Shown one piece after another: positions 31,658-38,766 of a DNA stretch of 64,000 bases. The translations under genes were made by a program, and so were the position numbers. Origin of the DNA: Gaiella sp038230035 (lineage in GTDB: Bacteria > Actinomycetota > Thermoleophilia > Gaiellales > Gaiellaceae); the NCBI GenBank assembly GCA_038230035.1, contig JBBRNX010000009.1, positions 49,286 to 113,285 of the forward strand, in the 5' to 3' direction. Within the stretch, counting starts at the first letter, position 1, and each line of letters opens with the position of its first letter. The notes beneath the pieces were generated by a model. The model had not been told where the DNA came from. It did no database searches and saw nothing but the letters and a program-made list of their open reading frames with translations.

Positions 31658-32074
31658 ATGCCGCTGATGCCGCTGCCGCGCGAGTGGGACACGTTCCTCT
31701 CGCGTCCGAACCCCGCCGTCGTCGCGACGATCCGCAAGGACGGCTCACCGCATTCGGTCGCCACCTGGTACGACTGGCGAGCGGGCCGGATCATGCTGAA
31801 CATGGATCCGAAGCGCGTTCGGCTGGAGCACATCCGCCGCGACCCACGCGTCGCTCTCACCGTGTTCGACAAGCAGGACTGGGAGATCCACCTTTCGCTT
31901 CTCGGCCGCATCGTCGAGATCACGGAGGACTACACGCTCGAGGACATCGACCGGCTGGCGATGCGCTACACGACCATGCCGTTCGGCCGGCGCGACCACG
32001 GACGCGTCACCGCCTGGATGGAGCCGGAGCGCTGGCACGGCTGGGGCCCCGACGGCAACCTCGTCCCCCGCTGA
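31658..32074 (+). CDS. PPOX-class flavin/F420-binding oxidoreductase
   Basis: A 138-residue split beta-barrel protein of the pyridoxamine 5'-phosphate oxidase superfamily: FLSRPNPAVVATIRKDGSPH, VATWYDWRAGRIMLNMDPKR and IRRDPRVALTVFDKQDWE. In actinobacteria this subgroup usually uses coenzyme F420. The substrate is unknown. It is convergent with a SDR gene with no intervening base. Confidence 0.9.
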   Translation: MPLMPLPREWDTFLSRPNPAVVATIRKDGSPHSVATWYDWRAGRIMLNMDPKRVRLEHIRRDPRVALTVFDKQDWEIHLSLLGRIVEITEDYTLEDIDRLAMRYTTMPFGRRDHGRVTAWMEPERWHGWGPDGNLVPR

Positions 32075-32815
32075 TCACTCCTCGCGGCGGACGACCCTCG
32101 CGCCGGACGACTGGCGAAGCGTCTTGATCACGAGCTCGTCGATGTTGACGTGCGCCGGACGTGTCAGCGCGAACATCACGCAGTCCGCGACCTCGTCGGG
32201 AGTGATGGGATCGATTCCCGTGTACACCGAGTCGGCCGAGTCGACATCGCCCTTGAAGCGGACGATGGAGAACTCCGTCTCGACGAGGCCTGCATCGACA
32301 GTAGTAATGCGGATCGGGCGTCCAAGGAGATCCTCACGCAACGCGTAGACGAACCCGCGTACAGCGAACTTCGACGTGACGTAGGAGGCGCCGTTCGGGT
32401 ACGCCTGCCGCCCTGCGATCGAGCCCATGAAGACGATGTGGCCCTCGTCGCGGATATGCGGCAGACAGAGCCGGGTCATCCGCAGTACACCGTCGACATT
32501 CGTGTGCAGGACGCGAGCCTCGTCCTCCTCGTTGGACTCCCAGAACGGATAGCGCCCGAGCGCCAGGCCCGCGTTGTTGAACAGGATGTCGATGCCGCCG
32601 AGCTGCGCGACGGCTTCGTCGACGAACGCGGAGCAGCTCCCCGGATCGGTGACGTCCAGAGCGAGGGCGATATCAGCCTCGACGCGCTCGACCCTGCGTG
32701 CGCCGCCCGCGACACGCACACCTGCCGCACGCAGCTGCCGGACGGTGGACGCGCCGATCCCGCTCGAGGCGCCCGTGACGACAGCGGTTTTCCCTTCAAG
32801 AGTCATTGACTGCAC
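32075..32815 (-). CDS. Short-chain dehydrogenase/reductase
   Basis: A 246-residue classical SDR of the YdfG type. The cofactor motif is VVTGASSGIG (residues 12-21), then LFNNAGLALG, Ser in VFMGSIAGRQ, and Tyr-x3-Lys in YPNGASYVTSKFAVRGF. YdfG-like enzymes oxidise L-allo-threonine or 3-hydroxy acids with NADP. The gene is divergent from the GGDEF gene. Confidence 0.94.
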   Translation of the reverse strand: MQSMTLEGKTAVVTGASSGIGASTVRQLRAAGVRVAGGARRVERVEADIALALDVTDPGSCSAFVDEAVAQLGGIDILFNNAGLALGRYPFWESNEEDEARVLHTNVDGVLRMTRLCLPHIRDEGHIVFMGSIAGRQAYPNGASYVTSKFAVRGFVYALREDLLGRPIRITTVDAGLVETEFSIVRFKGDVDSADSVYTGIDPITPDEVADCVMFALTRPAHVNIDELVIKTLRQSSGARVVRREE

Positions 32816-32884
32816 CCTAACTTGTGGGTATCCCCCGTTGGAGGGAGGGTCTACAGCGCTCGCCAGGACGACAATCGAATCATC

Positions 32885-33556
32885 GTGGACGCGAGTGTCG
32901 ACACTACTGTCCCGGGCTCGGGCGACTCCGACCCTCTCGATGACCCGCTCGCGCGGATCGCAGAGGCGGTTGGTGACGCGGTTCCCGGTACGGCCGGAGA
33001 CGAGCTAGCCGCCCGGATCGCTGCGATCGTCACGGATCTCGTACCGCTGGGCCTCGGTCAGATTGCGGCCGAGAACGCACAGCTCCAGCATGAGCTCGAG
33101 CTGATGCAGAGCGTCGACGGGCTCACCGGGCTACGTAACCGTCAGCGCTTCTTCGAGGATCTCCGACGCGAGTTCGCAGCCTCACGGCGGTACGACTCGC
33201 CGCTCTCGCTGATCCTGCTCGACGTCGACGGGCTGCGGACTGTGAACGAGACGCGCGGCTACGACGCTGGCGACCGACTTCTTCTCGCGCTGGCCGAGCT
33301 GCTCATGACGCGCCTGCGCGTCACCGACATCGCAGCGCGGATCGGCGACGACGACTTCGCCATCATCCTCCCGCGCACGCCGCAGGAGGGCGCCGAGCGG
33401 CTCGCGCAACGGATCGCCGAAGCCCTCGGCGACTGGGTCGCCATCGGCATCGGCGCCGCAGTCCCGAGCGTCGGCTCGGGGTCGGAGCTACTCGACCGAG
33501 CGGACCGCGACCTCGCGGCCCATAAGCTCGGCCGGACGCAGCCGCCGGCGGCCTAG
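32885..33556 (+). CDS. GGDEF-domain protein with altered signature
   Basis: A 223-residue protein: residues 1-70 end in a helical linker (AAENAQLQHELELMQS), and 78-220 form a GGDEF domain. The entry motif DGLTGLRNRQRFFEDL and the metal/GTP region LLDVDGLRTVNETRGYDAGD are well kept. The signature loop is GDDDF (154-158) where active cyclases have GG[DE]EF, so the second Gly and the Glu are changed. It may be a weak or inactive diguanylate cyclase or a GTP/c-di-GMP sensor. I chose GTG 32885; an earlier TTG at 32822 is less likely. Confidence 0.85.
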   Translation: MDASVDTTVPGSGDSDPLDDPLARIAEAVGDAVPGTAGDELAARIAAIVTDLVPLGLGQIAAENAQLQHELELMQSVDGLTGLRNRQRFFEDLRREFAASRRYDSPLSLILLDVDGLRTVNETRGYDAGDRLLLALAELLMTRLRVTDIAARIGDDDFAIILPRTPQEGAERLAQRIAEALGDWVAIGIGAAVPSVGSGSELLDRADRDLAAHKLGRTQPPAA

Positions 33557-33629
33557 CGCTCGTCGGCCCGCGATCTCGCGACCTTCCACGCCCGCCCCGC
33601 CCTCATTTGACGGCGTGAACGACAACCGG

Positions 33630-33651
33630 GTGCCTGTCCCGGGACAGGCAC
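33630..33651. repeat. 22-bp perfect palindrome between convergent genes
   Basis: GTGCCTGTCCC is followed at once by its reverse complement GGGACAGGCAC. The gap of 168 bases between the GGDEF gene and the convergent cyclophilin gene holds nothing else I recognise. It may be a terminator or a dispersed REP-like palindrome. Confidence 0.55.
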
Positions 33652-33724
33652 GCAGTCGTCATCGTGACCAGATCGTGACGGAATCAGCCACACTGGCCCT
33701 CTGGGACGGGCCTTGCCGAGGAGG

Positions 33725-34195
33725 CTACGACTGGTCGGCGGAAGCGAGCTCCACGCGGTCGATCGTGATCGGTGTGAGCGGACGGTCACGGCCGTCGCGG
33801 GCAACGTTCGAGATCGTGTCGACAATCTCCTGACCCTCGGTTACCCGGCCGAAGACGGTGTGCTTGCCGTCGAGCCACGGGCACGCGTCGGCTGTGACGA
33901 TGAAGAACTGACTGCCGTTCGTGTTCGGCCCGGAGTTGGCCATCGCGAGGGCGCCGCGCGCGACCGGGTTCGAACTCGGCTCGTCGTCGAACTGGTAGCC
34001 GGGCCCTCCTGTGCCGTCGCCCCGTGGGCAACCGCCCTGAACCATGAAGTCGGGGATCACACGGTGAAAGACGAGGCCGTTGTAGAAACCGTCGTTCACG
34101 AGCTTCGTGAAGTTCTCGACGGTCTTCGGCACGTCCTCCAGGAAGAGCTCGATCTGGATAGGCCCTGCACTCGAGTGGATCGTGGCTGATGTCAT
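33725..34195 (-). CDS. Cyclophilin-type peptidyl-prolyl isomerase
   Basis: A 156-residue cytoplasmic cyclophilin. It has the active-site stretches FHRVIPDFMVQGGCPRGDGT (with the catalytic Arg), ALAMANSGPNTNGSQFFI and WLDGKHTVFGRVTEG. It catalyses proline cis-trans isomerisation in folding. No signal peptide. Confidence 0.96.
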   Translation of the reverse strand: MTSATIHSSAGPIQIELFLEDVPKTVENFTKLVNDGFYNGLVFHRVIPDFMVQGGCPRGDGTGGPGYQFDDEPSSNPVARGALAMANSGPNTNGSQFFIVTADACPWLDGKHTVFGRVTEGQEIVDTISNVARDGRDRPLTPITIDRVELASADQS

Positions 34196-34280
34196 GGCCC
34201 GACCGTAGCAACCAAGTCCGTCGGGGCCGAGTCACTCGATCGAGGGATGCCCATGCCAGCCGTGGAGCCGACCCACAGGT

Positions 34281-35723
34281 GTGATGCTTCGTGCGGCTGG
34301 AATCTCGGTCTCCACTGCTGTTGTGCTGGTCCTCGCGACCGCGGCCGGACTTGCCGGCCCAGCGCGCGCGATCACCGGCCCGCAACGTGTGACCATCACC
34401 GCCGTCCGTGCGAACACGTCCTCGGCGACGGTTTCGTGGGCCGTCGACATGCCGGGGAAGGTCGTCGTGCGCTACGGCATCGACACCCGCTTCGGTGTGT
34501 GGTCGACGACTACGACCGTCCCGAACGCTGGTTCGGGGACAACGACCTTGACCGGGCTCGAGCCTGGCTACAGCTACCGATTCCAGGTCGTCTCGGACGC
34601 GGGCCAAGGTTTCGCGACAGCCGACGGCTCGTTCAGCACAGGACCGCTGCCGACGAATCCGCAGGCGTCCATCACCCCACCGGCCGTCTCCACTACCAGC
34701 ACGAACCAGTACTTCGCCTCACCGACGGCGCACAGCGCCTCCACCGTCCCGACGGGACCAACTGCCCTCTACATCAACGGCACGGGGCTCTTCCCGCGGA
34801 TGGTCTGGCGGCAGTGCCCCTACGGCTACGCCCAGAACCTCGCCGCCGGTATCAACCTCTTCCTCGGGACCGCCTGCACGACCCCGAAAGCCCAGCTGAC
34901 CGCGCTCGCCGGCCGGGCGTTCTCCGCACTCGACCAGACCACCCGCGGACAGGTTTCGGGGACTGGGCTCGTCGGCTGGCACCTGCCGGACGAGGCCGAC
35001 GAGACGATCGCCAACCCGAACAAGCTGCCGACGATCAAGGATGCGGGTCGCGTCACTTTTCTCACGCTCACCGACCACTTCGTCCCGAGCAACGCGCCGC
35101 CCTCGCCGGGGCGCGGCGTCTACGCACCGCTGTACGCGCGGACGAGCGTAGTCGGCTTCGACACCTACCCGATCGAAAGTCGTTGCAACGTGAACCTCCT
35201 GCCGAACGTCTACTGGCAGCAGCGTGAGTTGATCAGGCAGCAGCCCGGCAAGCCGACGTTCCAGTGGATCGAGGCCGGCCCGATGGAGCGCTGCTTCAAG
35301 GTCGATCCGACGCCTCAGACGGTGATCGCCGAGTCCTGGATGTCGATCGCCGCCGGCGCGCGCGGGATCGGCTACTTCCCAGGTGTCTGGTCTGCTCCGA
35401 TCCAGGCCGCTATCGATCAGGTCGATCGCGACATCGTGGCGCTCTCACCGGCCTTGCTCGACCAGACCAGCATCGGCTCGGCCAACTCCGCGAGTTCCGT
35501 TCTCGTCGGCGTCCGGAAACATCTCGGCGCGATGTACGTCATCGCGGTCAACCCCACCACGTCGTCGAAGCCGCAGGTGCACATCAGCCTCGCGGGGCTC
35601 GATTCGCGGACCCTGCAGGTGTTCGACGAGAACCGCACTGTCGCGGCCCAGGGCGATCAGATCGTCGACGACTTCCCGCCTTTGACCGCCCGCATCTACA
35701 TCGCCGCCCCCGGCGGCTGGTAG
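34281..35723 (+). CDS. Secreted protein with N-terminal FN3 and TIM-barrel-like region
   Basis: A 480-residue exported protein: signal peptide to about residue 30 (VSTAVVLVLATAAGLAGPARA), a fibronectin type III domain at about 34-122 (RVTITAVRANTSSATVSWAV to YSYRFQVVSD), and a large C-terminal region. That region contains VGWHLPDEADETIAN, SVVGFDTYPIES, FQWIEAGPMERCF and AESWMSIAAGARGIGYFPG, a pattern seen in beta-galactosidase-like TIM barrels. A catalytic pair cannot be named with certainty; Glu in HLPDEAD and Glu in WIEAGP are candidates. Possibly an extracellular glycoside hydrolase. Confidence 0.8.
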   Translation: MMLRAAGISVSTAVVLVLATAAGLAGPARAITGPQRVTITAVRANTSSATVSWAVDMPGKVVVRYGIDTRFGVWSTTTTVPNAGSGTTTLTGLEPGYSYRFQVVSDAGQGFATADGSFSTGPLPTNPQASITPPAVSTTSTNQYFASPTAHSASTVPTGPTALYINGTGLFPRMVWRQCPYGYAQNLAAGINLFLGTACTTPKAQLTALAGRAFSALDQTTRGQVSGTGLVGWHLPDEADETIANPNKLPTIKDAGRVTFLTLTDHFVPSNAPPSPGRGVYAPLYARTSVVGFDTYPIESRCNVNLLPNVYWQQRELIRQQPGKPTFQWIEAGPMERCFKVDPTPQTVIAESWMSIAAGARGIGYFPGVWSAPIQAAIDQVDRDIVALSPALLDQTSIGSANSASSVLVGVRKHLGAMYVIAVNPTTSSKPQVHISLAGLDSRTLQVFDENRTVAAQGDQIVDDFPPLTARIYIAAPGGW

Positions 35724-35724
35724 A

Positions 35725-37380
35725 TCACACCGCCAGCGACCGGTTGACCGCGTTGACGATCGCCCGCAGTGACGCTGTCACGATCGAGCCGTGGATCGCG
35801 ACTCCCCACACGGCTTCGCCGTCGACATCTGCTTCGACGTAGGCGGCGGCAGTCGCCGCCGCGCTGGCGGCCATCGCGTGCTCGTGGTAGTCGCGGATGC
35901 TGACGTCGACGCCGAAGGCGCGACCGAAGGCGTCGACGAGCGCTGCGATCGGGCCGTTCCCCTCACCCTCGACGACGTGCTCGACGCCGTCCACCGTGAT
36001 CCTGGCGGCGATCTGGTCGGCGTCCTCCTCACTCGAGTGCGTGTAGGCGACGAGCGCGTACGGCTCGGCGCAGTCGAGATAGGCGGCCCCGAACGCCACC
36101 ATCAGCTCGTCCGAGGTGAGCTCACCGCCGCGCCCGTCGGCGATCGCCTGTGCCTTCTGGGCGAAGTCGATCTGCAGCCCGCGCGGCAGCTCGAGGTTGT
36201 GGTCAGCAGCCATCAGGTAGGCGACGCCGCCCTTGCCGGACTGGGAGTTGACCCGGATGATCGCCTCGTAGCTGCGGCCGACATCCGCGGGGTCGATCGA
36301 GAGATATGGGACGTCCCAGACGCCCGAGCCGGAGCGCTCCTGCGCGTACATGCCCTTCTTGATCGCGTCCTGGTGCGAGCCGGAGAACGCCGTGTACACG
36401 AGCTCGCCGACATAGGGATGGCGCGGATGGACAGGAAGCTCGTTGCACTCCTCGACGATCGCTCTCGCCTCGTCGATCCGCGAGAGATCGAGCTCCGGAT
36501 CGACGCCCTGCGTAAGCAGGTTGAGCGCGATCGTGACGAGATCGACGTTGCCGGTCCGCTCGCCGTTGCCGAACAGCGTTCCCTCGACGCGGACAGCGCC
36601 GGCCATCAGGCCCAGCTCAGCCGTAGCGACAGCTGTGCCGCGGTCGTTGTGCGGATGGGCCGAGATGATCGCCGAGTCGAGCTTCGAGAAGTGGCGGCAG
36701 AACCACTCGATCCGGTCGGCGTAGACATTCGGCGGGAACTGCTCGACGGTCGTCGGCAGGTTCACGATCATCTTCGAAGTCGGCGTCGGCCCCCACTCCT
36801 GCGCCACCGCCTCGCAGATCTCGAGCGCGTAGTCGAGCTCCGTATGGTGGAAGCTCTCGGGTGAGTACTGGAGGATGACGTCGCCCGAGCTCTGCTCTGC
36901 GAGCTCCCTGATCTGGCGCGTTGAGCGTACGGCGAGGTCGGTGATTCCGTCCTTGTCGAGCCCGAAGACGACCCGCCGCTGCGTGATCGACGTCGAGTTG
37001 TAGAGGTGGACGATCGCTCGCGGCACGCCTGCGAGCGCAGCGAACGTCTGCTCGATCAGCTCCGGACGCGCCTGCGTGAGAACCGCCATCGTCGTGTCCG
37101 CCGGAATGAGATCGTCCTCGACGAGCGTCCGCACGAAGTCGAAGTCGGTTTTCGACGCAGACGGGAAGCCGACCTCGATCTCCTTGACCCCGATCGCGAC
37201 GAGCAGGTCGAAGAACTTTCGCTTTCGCTCGGCGTCCATCGGGTTGACGAGCGCCTGGTTCCCGTCGCGCAGGTCGGTCGAGCACCAGATCGGCGCCTTC
37301 GTGAGAACGACGTTCGGCCACGTCCGGTCGGGGAGATCGACAGTTTCATAGGGGCGGTACTTGTGGAACGGCATCGGCAT
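35725..37380 (-). CDS. leuA: 2-isopropylmalate synthase
   Basis: A 551-residue enzyme of the long LeuA type. It condenses acetyl-CoA with 2-oxoisovalerate, the first step of leucine synthesis. The catalytic TIM barrel has STDLRDGNQALVNPM at about 33-47, AHPHNDRGTAVATAELGLMA with the metal His pair, and GNGERTGNVDLVTIALNL. The C-terminal regulatory domain (from about 430) binds leucine for feedback inhibition and ends with AVWGVAIHGSIVTASLRAIV. The start has GAAGGAG 6 bases before the ATG. A 438-base region upstream holds possible leader elements. Confidence 0.96.
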   Translation of the reverse strand: MPMPFHKYRPYETVDLPDRTWPNVVLTKAPIWCSTDLRDGNQALVNPMDAERKRKFFDLLVAIGVKEIEVGFPSASKTDFDFVRTLVEDDLIPADTTMAVLTQARPELIEQTFAALAGVPRAIVHLYNSTSITQRRVVFGLDKDGITDLAVRSTRQIRELAEQSSGDVILQYSPESFHHTELDYALEICEAVAQEWGPTPTSKMIVNLPTTVEQFPPNVYADRIEWFCRHFSKLDSAIISAHPHNDRGTAVATAELGLMAGAVRVEGTLFGNGERTGNVDLVTIALNLLTQGVDPELDLSRIDEARAIVEECNELPVHPRHPYVGELVYTAFSGSHQDAIKKGMYAQERSGSGVWDVPYLSIDPADVGRSYEAIIRVNSQSGKGGVAYLMAADHNLELPRGLQIDFAQKAQAIADGRGGELTSDELMVAFGAAYLDCAEPYALVAYTHSSEEDADQIAARITVDGVEHVVEGEGNGPIAALVDAFGRAFGVDVSIRDYHEHAMAASAAATAAAYVEADVDGEAVWGVAIHGSIVTASLRAIVNAVNRSLAV

Positions 37381-37386
37381 GGCTCA

Positions 37387-37672
37387 CTCCTTCAGAGGAC
37401 GGACGTCTGCCGCGATGTGCGCGGGCACGGACTGTGTATGTCGTCGCTCGATCCCCTTAGCGGGGAAGGAGGGGCGCAAGCGAGATCAGGCCGAAGGAGG
37501 CGGAAAGAGACATACGGCGCTCGGCGATCATCGAGGCAACCATAGTCGACGGCTAAGGGTTGCGCGCGTCGAGCCGGATCGTCCAGGGCTCGATCAGGTC
37601 GGTCACGAGATGCGTCCCCGTCCATGGATCGCGTGCGAGCGGGCCGGAGCGGAGGCGTAAGACGAGGAACAT
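37387..37672 (-). promoter_or_regulatory. leuA 5' leader with possible leader peptides and anti-SD copies
   Basis: The 438 bases between leuA and the upstream gene contain no ordinary gene. Read toward leuA, there is a 39-codon frame starting ATG at 37672 (MFLVLRLRSGPLAR...) and then a 28-codon frame from 37543 to 37457 ending LISLAPLLPR. Within the second frame CTCCTTC occurs twice (37465-37471 and 37493-37499), each an exact complement of the leuA ribosome binding site GAAGGAG (37387-37393). A CCCC-GGGG hairpin covers its stop codon. This suggests attenuation at translation, but neither small frame has a strong ribosome binding site. The stretch 37673-37818 shows nothing I recognise. Confidence 0.35.
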
Positions 37673-37818
37673 CGCCACGCCGGCCTTCTAGCACACGCCG
37701 ACAACCCGCTATCAACGACTGCCGCGCGGTCTTGTCGGATGGATGAGCGCCACAACCGGTCACGCCGAACTGGCCGAACGCAAGATCCACCGCAGCGGCG
37801 GCGTCTGGGGTCGAGCGT

Positions 37819-38766
37819 CTACGCGGTTACAGGTTCGATCGCGCCAAGGAGATCGTCGAGGTGGCCTGTTGCGAGGCAGATCGTGGTGTCCGCGGCGCCA
37901 TAGTAGAGGCGAACCTCACCTGACGCCGCATCGTGGATCAGGCCACAAGGGAAGATTGCGTTTGGCACGTCGCCCTCGCGCTCATACGGTGCGTCCGGCC
38001 CGAACACCCACTCGGCTGCCCGAGCGAGCAGACGTGTTGGCTCGTCGAGGTCGACGAGAGCAAGGCCGACGCGGTAGATCTCCCCGGAGACCGTCTGCTT
38101 GACGCCGTGGTAGATCACGAGCCAGCCACGCTCGGTACGCAGCGGTGGTGGGCCGATGCCGATACGCAGCGAATCCCACCAGGCACCACGCCGCGGCTGG
38201 AGCACCTTCTCCGCGGCACTCCAGGTACGCAGGTCGGGCGAGCGCGAGAGGAGGATCTCGCCGCGTGAGCCGCCGAAGGCGGTCATCGGCCGGTGGAACA
38301 GGATCCAGTCGCCACCCACCCTCTCGGGCAGGAGCGCCGCATTCTTGTCCTCCGGATGCTGGACGATGCCGTAGCGCTCGACGCTGCGAAAGTCCTTGGT
38401 CGTGGCGAGGTAGACCCCGGGACCGGCCGGCCCGTACGAGGTGCAGGTGATGACCCAGCAATCGAGCTCCGGAACCCAGACGACGCGGGCGTCCTCGAAT
38501 CCCCAACGCTCGCTCTCGACACCCTCCTCCGGAGCCAGCAAGGGTTCGGCGTCGATCGTCCAACCATCCACGCCGTTCGCCGAGCGGGCGACGGTCAGGT
38601 GCGAGATACCGGTGAGATCCTCAACGCGTGCGAGCAGAACGGTCTCTCCGTCGACGACGGCTGCAGCCGGGTTGAAGACCGCGTTGATCGGATACGGCCA
38701 GTCCGCGGCTGTGAGGATTGGGTTCGCAGGGCTACGGTCGAAAAGCTCGCGCCGCGTGGGCGTCAT
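37819..38766 (-). CDS. GH130-family glycoside phosphorylase/hydrolase
   Basis: A 315-residue five-bladed beta-propeller of the GH130 family. Landmarks are FNPAAAVVDGETVLLARVED at residues 31-50, FEDARVVWVPELD (with the catalytic Asp of phosphorylases), KNAALLPERVGGDWILFHRP and GPPPLRTERGWLVIYHGV with the terminal LYYGAADTTICLATG. GH130 enzymes phosphorolyse beta-mannosides. The ATG overlaps the stop of the glycosyltransferase gene, so the two are made together. The pair may make or break a mannose-containing oligosaccharide. Confidence 0.9.
   Translation of the reverse strand: MTPTRRELFDRSPANPILTAADWPYPINAVFNPAAAVVDGETVLLARVEDLTGISHLTVARSANGVDGWTIDAEPLLAPEEGVESERWGFEDARVVWVPELDCWVITCTSYGPAGPGVYLATTKDFRSVERYGIVQHPEDKNAALLPERVGGDWILFHRPMTAFGGSRGEILLSRSPDLRTWSAAEKVLQPRRGAWWDSLRIGIGPPPLRTERGWLVIYHGVKQTVSGEIYRVGLALVDLDEPTRLLARAAEWVFGPDAPYEREGDVPNAIFPCGLIHDAASGEVRLYYGAADTTICLATGHLDDLLGAIEPVTA

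Noticed and set aside
37392..37790. 132-codon leftward frame upstream of leuA
   Set aside because: Composition is irregular with no ribosome binding site; I treat the region as a leader with shorter candidate peptides instead.
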